A stretch of 8,432 nt of DNA from Gemmatimonadales bacterium. Lineage in GTDB: Bacteria; Gemmatimonadota; Gemmatimonadetes; Gemmatimonadales; GWC2-71-9. The notes beneath the pieces were generated by a model. The model searched no databases. It had not been told where the DNA came from and saw only the letters and a list, made by a program, of their open reading frames with translations. Position numbers and translations under genes: made by a program. Each line of letters opens with the position of its first letter. Position 1 is the stretch's first letter. Below are positions 1 to 6,599 of this stretch, in pieces. The stretch is from contig JAICEH010000084.1 in the NCBI GenBank assembly GCA_025924275.1, positions 1-8,432 of the forward strand, written 5' to 3'.

Positions 1-1156
1 AGAGGCCGGCGCGCTGCGCCAGGTCGAAGAAGAGCGCCAGGTCCAGCACCAGCGGGGCGGCCAGGATCGAGTCGCGGCAGAGGAAGTCCACCTTGATCTG
101 CATCGGGTAGCCGAGCCACCCGAAGATGTCGATGTTGTCCCAGCCCTCCTTGTTGTCACCCCGCGGCGGATAGTAGTTGATCCGCACCTTGTGGAAGATG
201 TTGCCGTAGAGCTCGGGGTAGAGCTTGGGCTGCAGGATGTACTCCAGCACCCCGAGCTTCGACTCCTCCTTGGTCTTGAAGCTCTCCGGGTCGTCCAGCA
301 CCTCGCCGTCCCGGTTCCCGAGGATGTTGGTCGAGTACCAGCCGGCCACGCCGAGCATCCGCGCCTTGAACATCGGGGCGAGGACGGTCTTGATCATCGT
401 CTGGCCGGTCTTGAAGTCCTTGCCGCCGATCGGGACGCCCTTCTCCTTCGCCAGGCCCTCGAGCGCCGGGAAGTCGCAGCTCAGGTTCGGTGCGCCATTG
501 GCGAACGGCACGCCTTCCTGGATCGCCGCCCAGGCGTAGAGCATCGACGGCGCGATCGACGGGTCGTTCGCCTCCATCGCCCGCTCGAAGGCGGCCAGCG
601 ACTGGTGCGCGGGCCCGGGCGCGATGAACACCTCGGTCGAGGCGCACCAGACCATCACGAGGCGGTCGCAGCCGTGCCGGGCCTTGAAGGCGCGGATGTC
701 CTGGCGGAGCAGCTCGGCCAGGTCCCGCTTGGTCTTCCCCGCCTTCACGTTCACCCCCTGCAGCCGCTTCACGTACTGCTGGTCGAACACCGCCGGCATC
801 GGCGTGATGCCCTTGAGGAAGGCCGCGATCGGCTCGACGTGCTCGTGGCGGTCCAGCACCCCGCACTTGAGGGCGGACTCGTAGGCGTTGTCCGGGATCG
901 GGTCCCACGCGCCGAAGACCAGGCTCTCCAGCGGGGCGAGCGGGACGAAGTCCCGGATGAGCGGCGTCCGGTTCTCGGTGCGCCGGCCGAGCCGGATCGT
1001 GCCCATCTGCGTGAGTGAGCCGATCGGCGCCGCGCGCCCCCGGCGGGCGTTCTCGACGCCCGCGATGAAGGTGGACGCCACGGCGCCGAGGCCGACACAG
1101 AGCACGCCCAGCGTGCCGGAGGCAGGCGCGATCGGGCGGGGAGCGGGAGTCACCAC
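1..1156 (-). CDS. ino1: Inositol-3-phosphate synthase, 3' end cut by window edge
   Basis: Cytosolic NAD-dependent isomerase converting D-glucose-6-phosphate to 1D-myo-inositol-3-phosphate (= L-myo-inositol-1-phosphate), the entry step to inositol lipids. The window holds 385 codons with no stop. The N-terminus has a Rossmann NAD-binding segment, GVLCVGLGAVAS (about residues 17-28). The family hallmark GKDFKTGQT (about 245-253) is followed by GWYSTNILGNRDG (about 272-284), matching the catalytic-domain block of known synthases. The GTG at 1156 was chosen because AAAGGA (1166-1171) sits 9 nt upstream, inside the end of the preceding gene; a second GTG follows at 1153. Only 3 bp separate it from the upstream CDP-alcohol phosphatidyltransferase, so the two are almost certainly co-transcribed and probably translationally coupled. 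Family assignment is from motifs and is firm; the C-terminus lies outside the window. Confidence 0.93.
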   Translation of the reverse strand, partial: MVTPAPRPIAPASGTLGVLCVGLGAVASTFIAGVENARRGRAAPIGSLTQMGTIRLGRRTENRTPLIRDFVPLAPLESLVFGAWDPIPDNAYESALKCGVLDRHEHVEPIAAFLKGITPMPAVFDQQYVKRLQGVNVKAGKTKRDLAELLRQDIRAFKARHGCDRLVMVWCASTEVFIAPGPAHQSLAAFERAMEANDPSIAPSMLYAWAAIQEGVPFANGAPNLSCDFPALEGLAKEKGVPIGGKDFKTGQTMIKTVLAPMFKARMLGVAGWYSTNILGNRDGEVLDDPESFKTKEESKLGVLEYILQPKLYPELYGNIFHKVRINYYPPRGDNKEGWDNIDIFGWLGYPMQIKVDFLCRDSILAAPLVLDLALFFDLAQRAGL

Positions 1157-1159
1157 GAG

Positions 1160-1837
1160 TCAGGGTCCTTTCGGGACGGTGTCGACCGCGCGGGAGGGCA
1201 TCACCCGCTCGGGCGCCCGGGCGCCCTCGGTCTGCCGGTAGACGTGAATGAAGCGCGGGACCACGGTGATCACGGACAGGAGCGCGAGGAGGGCGACGAT
1301 CCCCTCGAGCACCAAGGCGCGCGGGCCGGCCCCCACGAGGAGGCTCGGGAGCCCCAGGCCGATGATCCGCTCGGCCCGCTGGGCCATCCCCACGCGGCAG
1401 TCGAGGCCGAGCCCCTCGGCCCGGGCCCGGGCGTAGGAGACGATGAGCGAGGCGAGGATCGCGACCATGCAGGTGATCGCGGCCGGCACCGGGGCGAAGA
1501 CCCCCGGGGCCGTCAGCAGGAAGGCCGCGATGCCGATGAAGGTGGCGCCGTCGCCGACCCGGTCGAGCGTCGAGTCGTAGAAGGCGCCGAACTTCGACAC
1601 CATCCCCCCGTGGCGCGCCACCTGCCCGTCCAGGGTATCCACCAGCCCGCTCAGGAGCAGCAGCAGCCCCCCGACCCGGATCCCCCCCACCCCGTAGGCC
1701 ACGGCCGAGGCGAGGACCACCCCCGCCCCGACGGACGTCAGCGTGTTGGGCCGGACGCCGGTACGGAGCAACCAGCCGACCAGCGGCTGCTGGGCGGCGT
1801 AGTAGGCGCGCTCGACTCCGGGCGGCACGAGCTTCAC
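1160..1837 (-). CDS. CDP-alcohol phosphatidyltransferase, probable phosphatidylinositol-phosphate synthase
   Basis: Integral inner-membrane enzyme of 225 aa that transfers a phosphatidyl group from CDP-diacylglycerol to an alcohol, here most likely inositol phosphate. The complete family signature is visible: D67-x2-D70-G71-x2-A74-R75-x8-G84-x3-D88-x3-D92, whose aspartates bind the metal and CDP. About six hydrophobic helices follow the usual pattern. The segment SYARARAEGLGL (about 134-145) plus the downstream basic stretch MAQRAER (151-157) resembles actinobacterial phosphatidylinositol-phosphate synthases, where arginines there bind the inositol phosphate. Substrate choice rests mainly on the inositol-3-phosphate synthase gene 3 bp downstream; phosphatidylglycerophosphate synthase is the main alternative. 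The GTG at 1837 was chosen because AGGAG (1849-1853) lies 11 nt upstream and the product begins just before the first conserved region; the reading frame extends further upstream but codes only low-complexity sequence. Confidence 0.88.
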   Translation of the reverse strand: MKLVPPGVERAYYAAQQPLVGWLLRTGVRPNTLTSVGAGVVLASAVAYGVGGIRVGGLLLLLSGLVDTLDGQVARHGGMVSKFGAFYDSTLDRVGDGATFIGIAAFLLTAPGVFAPVPAAITCMVAILASLIVSYARARAEGLGLDCRVGMAQRAERIIGLGLPSLLVGAGPRALVLEGIVALLALLSVITVVPRFIHVYRQTEGARAPERVMPSRAVDTVPKGP

Positions 1838-1880
1838 GTGCGGTCCGACTCCTGGCCGGATGCAGGGAGGCGGCGCCGGA

Positions 1881-1896
1881 GCCCCGGCGCCGGGGC
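1881..1896. repeat. 16-bp perfect palindrome upstream of the inositol-lipid genes
   Basis: GCCCCGGCGCCGGGGC reads identically on both strands. It lies in the 115-bp gap between the stop of the NamZ-like gene and the start of the phosphatidyltransferase. No T-tract follows on either strand, so it does not look like a rho-independent terminator. It lies at the expected transcription start of the weak promoter candidate at 1899-1927, which would suit an operator or a 5'-UTR hairpin. In DNA this GC-rich such palindromes also arise by chance, so a function is not established. A shorter palindrome, GCGGGCCCGC, sits at 1931-1940. Confidence 0.4.
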
Positions 1897-1898
1897 CA

Positions 1899-1927
1899 AG
1901 GATAACCGCCCGCCGGAGGCGGCGGAA
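1899..1927 (-). promoter_or_regulatory. Weak sigma70-like promoter candidate for the inositol-lipid operon
   Basis: On the minus strand, TATCCT (1904 to 1899) matches a -10 box at four of six positions. TTCCGC (1927 to 1922) lies 17 nt upstream as a poor -35. The A/T cluster around 1898-1905 is the only one in this otherwise GC-only gap. The start site would fall inside the palindrome at 1881-1896, leaving a leader of roughly 55 nt. Readthrough from the NamZ-like gene on the same strand is an equally possible source of transcription, because no terminator is visible between them. Confidence 0.3.
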
Positions 1928-1952
1928 GGCGCGGGCCCGCGGCCCGGAAGTC

Positions 1953-3206
1953 CTAGTAGGGCAGCCGGATGGACGCCGTCCGGCGCTGCCACGCCTCCCG
2001 GGCGGGAACCCAGGCGGCCACGATCTCCGGCGCCGGCCGGCCGGTGAGGAGGTCGAGCCGCAGCCGGTCGGTGCCGGCCAGCCGGTCAAAGTGCGCCGGG
2101 CGCCAGCCGACCTGCCCCGGGTGTCGCGCCGCGACCGCCGCGAGCAGGTGGACCGCCGTCGCCACCGGGTCGTAGGCCTCCCGGTCGGTGACGTGCAGGC
2201 GCACGCCCTGGAGCAGGGTGTCGGCGAACTTCCCGTCGCCGGGGGCACGGGGGGTGAAGGCTCGGCCCTCGAACCGCACCCCGGGGAGCCGGGCGGCACG
2301 GACCGTGGCGAGGACCGCCGTGCTGTCGAGCCAGGGCGCCCCCACCTGCTCGAAGGGCGCGTCCGAGCCGCGGCCCACCGAGAGGGCGGTGCCCTCGAAG
2401 AGGCAGGTGCCGGGGTAGTGGAACAGGCTCTCGAGGGTCCGGAGGTTGGGGCTGGGCGGCACGAAGGGCAGGCCCGTGGCGTCGAGCGCCTCGGAGCGCC
2501 GCCAGCCCGCCGCGGGCACCACCGTGAGCGCCACGGGGATCGCGAGCTCCTCGCGCCCCAGCCGCGCCAGCTCGCCCAGCGTGAGGCCGTGGCGGACGGG
2601 CAGGGCCAGCATCCCCACGAACGACCGGAAGGCGGGGTCGAGCACGTTGCCCTGCACGGCCCCGCCGATGGGGTCGGGCCGGTCGAGAACTACCACGGGA
2701 AGGCCGGCGCGGGACGCGGCGCGCAGCACCGCCAGGGTGGTCGAGTAGTAGGTGTAGTAGCGGGTACCCACGTCCTGCAGGTCCACCAGCACCAGGTCGA
2801 GGCCCGCGAGCATCTCCGCGGTCGGCTCCGTGGTGGCGCCGTAGAGGCTGTAGATTGGAAGGCCGCTTGCCGGGTCGGTGGCGTGCGGCACGTGCTCGCC
2901 CGGCGCGGCGGCCCCGCGGAATCCGTGCTCCGGGCTGAACAGGGCCCGCAGGTCCACGCCCGCCTCGCGCAGCCGCTCCACGGCGTGGCGTCCGCCGGCG
3001 TCCACCGACGCCTGGTTCGCCACCAGCCCCACCCGACGCCCGCGCACCAGGTGGGCGCTGTCCGCCAGCAGCACCTCGAGGCCGGGGCGGACGGCGGGCG
3101 CGGCCGGCGGCGCCGCGCCGGCCCCGCGCACCCCCGGCTGGCCTGCCCCGCTACAGGCGGCCAGGCCGGCCACCACCACCATCAGCCCGAGTGCGCCGTG
3201 ACGCAT
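1953..3206 (-). CDS. namZ: NamZ-like exo-beta-N-acetylmuramidase lipoprotein (DUF1343, GH171)
   Basis: Secreted 417-aa lipoprotein of the DUF1343/YbbC family, whose characterised B. subtilis member NamZ cleaves single MurNAc residues from the non-reducing end of peptidoglycan glycans after NagZ has removed terminal GlcNAc. The N-terminus MRHGALGLMVVVAGLAAC is a lipoprotein signal peptide with lipobox LAAC (C18), followed by an Ala/Pro linker to about residue 40. Conserved family blocks appear in order: LVANQASV (61-68), FSPEHGFRG (90-98), DLQDVGTRYYTY (142-153), DRPDPIGG (175-182), SPNLRT (252-257), YPGTCLFEGT (264-273) and SVGRGSD (276-282). Length is normal for the family. The ATG at 3206 is supported by GGGAGG at 3217-3222. 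It is divergent from nagZ with a 9-bp overlap of the two starts, so its promoter must lie within nagZ. The residue after the lipid cysteine is Ser, compatible with outer-membrane sorting under the E. coli rule (inference). Confidence 0.92.
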   Translation of the reverse strand: MRHGALGLMVVVAGLAACSGAGQPGVRGAGAAPPAAPAVRPGLEVLLADSAHLVRGRRVGLVANQASVDAGGRHAVERLREAGVDLRALFSPEHGFRGAAAPGEHVPHATDPASGLPIYSLYGATTEPTAEMLAGLDLVLVDLQDVGTRYYTYYSTTLAVLRAASRAGLPVVVLDRPDPIGGAVQGNVLDPAFRSFVGMLALPVRHGLTLGELARLGREELAIPVALTVVPAAGWRRSEALDATGLPFVPPSPNLRTLESLFHYPGTCLFEGTALSVGRGSDAPFEQVGAPWLDSTAVLATVRAARLPGVRFEGRAFTPRAPGDGKFADTLLQGVRLHVTDREAYDPVATAVHLLAAVAARHPGQVGWRPAHFDRLAGTDRLRLDLLTGRPAPEIVAAWVPAREAWQRRTASIRLPY

Positions 3207-4985
3207 CGCCGACTCGCCTCCCGCCTGGGTCTCCTGCTGGCCCTCGTCGCCCTGCCTGCGTGCCGCCCTGCGGCCCCGCCGCCCGCGCCGGCCCCGGTCC
3301 CGGCGCCCCGCCTGGTGGCCGGCGTACCCGTGCCGGCCGCGGACGCCACCGCCGAGGAGGTCTTCGCCACCCTCCCGCTCCACGCCAAGGCAGCCCAGCT
3401 CGTGATGCCGTGGATCGCGGGCGGATACGCCGCCTTCGACGATCCCGCCCTGCTCCGCGCCGCGCGCTGGGTGGACTCGCTCGGCGTGGGCGGGATCATC
3501 GTGTCCATCGGCTCGCCGCTCGAGGTGGCTTCCCGGCTCAATCACCTCCAGGGCCGCGCCGCCGTGCCGCTCCTGGTGGCGTCGGACCTCGAGGCCGGCA
3601 CCGCGATCCGGCTCACCGGCGGCACCCCCTTCCCGACGAATATGGGCGTGGGCGCCGCGGGCCGGGAGCAGGACGCGTGGGAGATGGGGCGCATCACGGC
3701 GCTGGAGGGCCGCGCGGTGGGGATCCACCTCACCTTCTCGCCGGTGGCCGACGTCAACAACAACCCGGCGAACCCGATCATCAACACCCGGTCCTTCGGC
3801 GAGGACCCGGCGGCCGTGGGCCGGCTGGTGTCCGCCGCCGTCCGTGGCACGCAGGCGCACGGGATGCTGGCCACCGCGAAGCACTTCCCCGGCCACGGCG
3901 ACACCGGCACCGACAGCCACATCGCGTTGCCAGTGATCCCGGCCGACTGGGCCCGGCTCGACTCCGTGGAACTGGTGCCCTTCCGCGCGGCCGTCGCCGC
4001 CGGGGTGGCCGCGGTGATGTCCGCACACGTGGCGATGCCCGCGCTCGCGGGTGGCGACCCGCGGGCCGCCACGGTGAGCCCGGCGATCCTGGGCGGGGTG
4101 CTGCGCGACTCGCTCGGGTTCGAGGGCCTGGCGGTGACCGACGCGCTCGACATGGGTGCGCTCGTCTCCGCCTACGGTCCCGGCGAGGCCGCGGTGCTCG
4201 CCCTCGAGGCCGGGGCCGACCTGCTGCTCCAGCCGGCCGACCCGGTGGCCGCGGTGGACGCCGTCGCCCGCGCGGTCGAGGCCGGCCGGATCCCCGAGGC
4301 ACGCCTCGACCGGTCGGTCCGCAAGCTGCTCGCCATCAAGGAGCGCCTCGGGCTCTACCGGGAGCGCCTGGTGCCACTCGACAGCGTCCCCGCCCGCGTC
4401 GGGGTGCAGGCGAACCAGGCCGTCGCGGCCGACCTCGCCCGCCGCGCCATCGTCCTGGTCCGCGACAGCCTGGGGGCAGTCGACAGTCTTCGCGCCCGCC
4501 CGGGCGAGCTCTCGCTCCTGCTCTACGGCGACGAGACCAGCCCCACCGCCGGACGGAGCCTGGCGGCCGAGCTGCGGCGGCTGGGTCGGGTGCCGACGGT
4601 CGTGCGTCTCGGCCCTGCCAGCGGCCCGGCCAGCTACGACTCCGCGCGCGCGGTCCTCGCGGCCGAGCGGCCAGTGGTGGTGGCGGCCGCCGTGCGGGTG
4701 AGCGCGTGGCGGGGCACCCTCGGCCTCCCCGACTCGCTCGCCGCGCTCATCACGGCGACGGCGGCCACCCGGGTGACGACGCTGGTGTCGCTCGGCTCGC
4801 CCTACCTGCTGCTCCAGGTGCCCGGCGTCCACGGCTACGTGCTCGCCTGGTCCGCGGGCCCGACCTCCGAGGCGGCCGTCGCCGCGGCGCTCGCCGGCCA
4901 GGCCCCGATCACCGGCCGGCTCCCCATCGGGATCCCGCCGTTCTACGCCGTCGGCCACGGCCTGCAGCGGGGCGGCACGGAGTGA
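3198..4985 (+). CDS. nagZ: NagZ-type GH3 beta-N-acetylglucosaminidase lipoprotein
   Basis: Glycosidase of 595 aa that would remove non-reducing GlcNAc from peptidoglycan fragments outside the cytoplasm. The N-terminus VTHRRLASRLGLLLALVALPAC is a lipoprotein signal peptide (lipobox LPAC, C22) followed by a Pro/Ala linker. The GH3 barrel carries NTRSFGEDP (196-204) and the NagZ hallmark KHFPGHGDTGTDSH (228-241). By comparison with B. subtilis NagZ, D239/H241 should be the Asp-His acid/base dyad and D315 in VTDALDM the nucleophile. About 200 residues follow the barrel, matching the two-domain Bacillus-type NagZ rather than the short cytosolic enterobacterial one (about 340 aa). The GTG at 3198 is the only nearby start that keeps a basic n-region and signal peptide. 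It has no convincing Shine-Dalgarno and overlaps the namZ start by 9 bp. The 3' end overlaps the next gene by 4 bp (GTGA), indicating coupling. Confidence 0.93.
   Translation: MTHRRLASRLGLLLALVALPACRPAAPPPAPAPVPAPRLVAGVPVPAADATAEEVFATLPLHAKAAQLVMPWIAGGYAAFDDPALLRAARWVDSLGVGGIIVSIGSPLEVASRLNHLQGRAAVPLLVASDLEAGTAIRLTGGTPFPTNMGVGAAGREQDAWEMGRITALEGRAVGIHLTFSPVADVNNNPANPIINTRSFGEDPAAVGRLVSAAVRGTQAHGMLATAKHFPGHGDTGTDSHIALPVIPADWARLDSVELVPFRAAVAAGVAAVMSAHVAMPALAGGDPRAATVSPAILGGVLRDSLGFEGLAVTDALDMGALVSAYGPGEAAVLALEAGADLLLQPADPVAAVDAVARAVEAGRIPEARLDRSVRKLLAIKERLGLYRERLVPLDSVPARVGVQANQAVAADLARRAIVLVRDSLGAVDSLRARPGELSLLLYGDETSPTAGRSLAAELRRLGRVPTVVRLGPASGPASYDSARAVLAAERPVVVAAAVRVSAWRGTLGLPDSLAALITATAATRVTTLVSLGSPYLLLQVPGVHGYVLAWSAGPTSEAAVAAALAGQAPITGRLPIGIPPFYAVGHGLQRGGTE
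3217..3222 (-). promoter_or_regulatory. Ribosome binding site of namZ lying inside nagZ
   Basis: GGGAGG on the minus strand ends 10 nt before the ATG at 3206. It decides that start and shows that the namZ leader is transcribed antisense to the first codons (about 7-9) of nagZ. The divergent partner has no comparable Shine-Dalgarno sequence. Confidence 0.65.
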
Positions 4986-6151
4986 GCCGGCGGGCGCTCG
5001 CGGCCGCGCTCGCCGCCCTCGTGGCCGGGTGCGCCCCCGCGCCGGTCGGCGGCGTTCCGCCCGCCCCCGGGTGGGACGAGCTCGCCCGGCTGGTGGACAG
5101 CGCCGTGGCGGCCGGGGCCGCACCCGGCGCGGTCGTGGCCATCTCCCACCGGGGCCGCCGCTGGAGCCACGGCGCGGGCCGGCTCGGCCTGGACGACGCC
5201 GCCCGGCCCGGGGCGCGCACCCCCTACGACCTCGCTTCGCTCACCAAGGTCGTCGCCCTGACCCCGCTCGTCCTCGACGCGGTGGCGGCCGGCCGTCTCG
5301 ACCTGGACGAGCCGGTGGCCCGCCAGCTGCCGGAGTTCACCGGCCGGGGGAAGGAAGCGGTGACCCTCCGGCACCTGCTCACGCACTCGAGCGGGCTTCC
5401 CGCGTGGCGTCCGCTCTTCCGCGAGGCGCCCGACCGGGAGACGGCGCTCGCCCTGGTCTTCGCGACCCCACTCGACACCGTGCCCGGCGCCCGGGAGCGA
5501 TACTCCGACCTCGGCCTCATTCTCGCGGGCGTGCTGCTCGAGCGGCTCGAGGGCGCCCCGCTCGACACGCTCGCCGCCCGCCGGCTCCGGTCCCTCGGCC
5601 TCCGCGACACTCGCTACCTCCCACCGGCCGACTGGCGCGCCCGGATCCCGCCCACCGAGCTCGATCCCTGGCGCGGCCGGATGCTCCGCGGCGAGGTGCA
5701 CGACGAGAACGCCTCGCGCCTGGGCGGGGTCTCCGGGCACGCGGGCCTCTTCGGCAGCGCCCGGGACCTCCTGACGTACGGGGAATGGTGGCTGGCCCGG
5801 GTCGGGACCGGCGGTCCGGGCGGCGTGTCGCCCTGGCCCGCCCCCCCCACCCGCGCGGACTCGCTGGCGCGGTCGTTCGTCTCCCGTCAGGGGATCGTGC
5901 CCGGCAGCTCACGCGCCATCGGCTGGGACACCCCGTCGGACGGCAGCAGCGCCGGGCCGCTGCTGGCCAACTGGAGCTTCGGACACACCGGGTTCACCGG
6001 CACCTCGCTCTGGGTGGATCCGTCCCGCGGGCTGGTGGTGGTGCTCCTGGCCAACCGGGTCCACCCGTCGCGGGAGAACCCGCGGCTGGGGCCGCTCCGG
6101 CGGGCGGTGGCCGCCCGGGCGGCGGAACTCGCCGACCGGGCCGTGCGTTGA
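4982..6151 (+). CDS. amiE: AmiE/YbbE-like serine hydrolase (beta-lactamase fold) lipoprotein
   Basis: Secreted 389-aa penicillin-binding-protein/beta-lactamase-fold hydrolase. The B. subtilis counterpart AmiE (YbbE) is encoded beside nagZ and namZ and removes the stem peptide from MurNAc. The signal peptide VSRRALAAALAALVAGC ends in a lipobox (C17). The active-site motifs are in the expected order: S86-L-T-K89 (SxxK, nucleophile and base), Y174-S-D176 (the YxN position) and H335-T-G337 (the KTG position). The blocks LLTHSSGLP (132-140), VHDENA (239-244) and GHAGLF (252-257) are typical of the YbbE branch. The GTG start at 4982 overlaps the nagZ stop as GTGA. A run of eight C at 5841-5848 encodes part of a variable Pro-rich stretch. 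The fold is certain; amidase activity is inferred from the neighbourhood, and an esterase or DD-peptidase cannot be excluded. Confidence 0.88.
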   Translation: MSRRALAAALAALVAGCAPAPVGGVPPAPGWDELARLVDSAVAAGAAPGAVVAISHRGRRWSHGAGRLGLDDAARPGARTPYDLASLTKVVALTPLVLDAVAAGRLDLDEPVARQLPEFTGRGKEAVTLRHLLTHSSGLPAWRPLFREAPDRETALALVFATPLDTVPGARERYSDLGLILAGVLLERLEGAPLDTLAARRLRSLGLRDTRYLPPADWRARIPPTELDPWRGRMLRGEVHDENASRLGGVSGHAGLFGSARDLLTYGEWWLARVGTGGPGGVSPWPAPPTRADSLARSFVSRQGIVPGSSRAIGWDTPSDGSSAGPLLANWSFGHTGFTGTSLWVDPSRGLVVVLLANRVHPSRENPRLGPLRRAVAARAAELADRAVR

Positions 6152-6176
6152 CCCCCCGGGCAGGTGTTCCTACGTT
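6148..6176 (+). promoter_or_regulatory. Sigma70-like promoter of the iron-sulfur carrier gene
   Basis: TTGACC (6148-6153, five of six matches to the -35 consensus) is followed after exactly 17 nt by TACGTT (6171-6176, a TAnnnT -10). The -35 overlaps the TGA stop of the preceding hydrolase gene. The start site would be near 6183, giving a leader of about 40 nt. This is the best promoter match noticed in the window and suggests that the downstream gene is expressed independently of the cell-wall genes. Confidence 0.6.
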
Positions 6177-6210
6177 TCAGGCGATGGGGCGACCCCTCGC
6201 CCCAGCCACC

Positions 6211-6217
6211 GGAGGAG
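6211..6217 (+). promoter_or_regulatory. Strong ribosome binding site fixing the start of the Fe-S carrier
   Basis: GGAGGAG lies 5 nt before the ATG at 6223. An in-frame ATG at 6184 would add 13 residues, but it falls at the predicted transcription start and has no Shine-Dalgarno, so 6223 is preferred. Confidence 0.8.
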
Positions 6218-6222
6218 AGTGT

Positions 6223-6594
6223 ATGGGCAGCAGCACCGAACCCCAGGCCGCGACCGGCGGGCTCCAGGTCATCCTGACCGACAAGGCGGCCGCCGAAGTC
6301 CGGCGGTTCATGGACGCCGAGCAGGTGGCCCCGGCCGTCGGCGGGCTCCGGGTGAGCGTCCTGCCCGGCGGCTGCTCGGGGTTCAAGTACAGCCTCAACA
6401 TCGAGGACCAGACGCTCGAGGACGACCTCGTCCTCGAGGTGAACGGCATCCGCATCATCGTGGACGGCTTCAGCGCGCCGTACCTCAGCGGCGTCACGAT
6501 CGACTACGTCTCGTCGATGCAGGGGTCCGGCTTCAGCTTTACCAACCCCAACGCCACCGGCGGATGCGGCTGCGGCAGCAGCTTCACGGCCTGA
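6223..6594 (+). CDS. A-type iron-sulfur cluster carrier (HesB/IscA/ErpA family)
   Basis: Small cytosolic protein of 123 aa that receives Fe-S clusters from a scaffold and passes them to target enzymes. The three invariant cysteines are present: C51 in LPGGCSGFKYSL and C115/C117 in the C-terminal GGCGCGSSF. The DGFSAPYLSGVTIDYV block (81-96) is also typical of the family. Length is normal; the first 13 or so residues are a variable tail. Which subtype it is (IscA, SufA or ErpA) cannot be decided without a tree, so no symbol is given. It stands alone between cell-wall salvage genes, with its own promoter (6148-6176), strong ribosome binding site and terminator (6625-6652). No other Fe-S assembly gene is visible in the window, and a direct role in sugar salvage is not indicated. 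Confidence 0.95.
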   Translation: MGSSTEPQAATGGLQVILTDKAAAEVRRFMDAEQVAPAVGGLRVSVLPGGCSGFKYSLNIEDQTLEDDLVLEVNGIRIIVDGFSAPYLSGVTIDYVSSMQGSGFSFTNPNATGGCGCGSSFTA

Positions 6595-6599
6595 GGCAC

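Noticed and set aside
1881..1896. Palindrome considered as the namZ terminator
   Set aside because: No T-tract follows on either strand and there is no unpaired loop beyond what folding forces, so the evidence does not support intrinsic termination.
1838..2299. N-terminal extension of the phosphatidyltransferase to an upstream ATG
   Set aside because: The extension is low-complexity Arg/Pro/Ser sequence that runs through the end of namZ in another frame. A ribosome site (1849-1853) supports the start at 1837.
1860..3197. Long open plus-strand frame running into nagZ from upstream
   Set aside because: It is the antisense of namZ. Its translation is Arg/Gly/His/Pro-rich low-complexity sequence, and a lipoprotein signal peptide begins internally at 3198, where the real protein starts.
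3191..4981. Possible fusion of an N-terminal domain to the AmiE-like hydrolase through the open frame upstream
   Set aside because: This stretch is the shifted frame of nagZ with no domain-like content. The hydrolase has its own lipobox signal from 4982 and the usual GTGA overlap.
3207..5123. Long open minus-strand frame extending namZ upstream across nagZ
   Set aside because: It lies opposite the well-conserved GH3 gene, its composition is typical of a GC-rich shadow frame, and the namZ signal peptide with its own ribosome site begins at 3206.
5841..5848. Run of eight C in amiE as a possible phase-variation or frameshift site
   Set aside because: The frame is intact on both sides and all active-site motifs are in register. 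Short C runs are expected at this base composition, and no other phase-variation sign is present.
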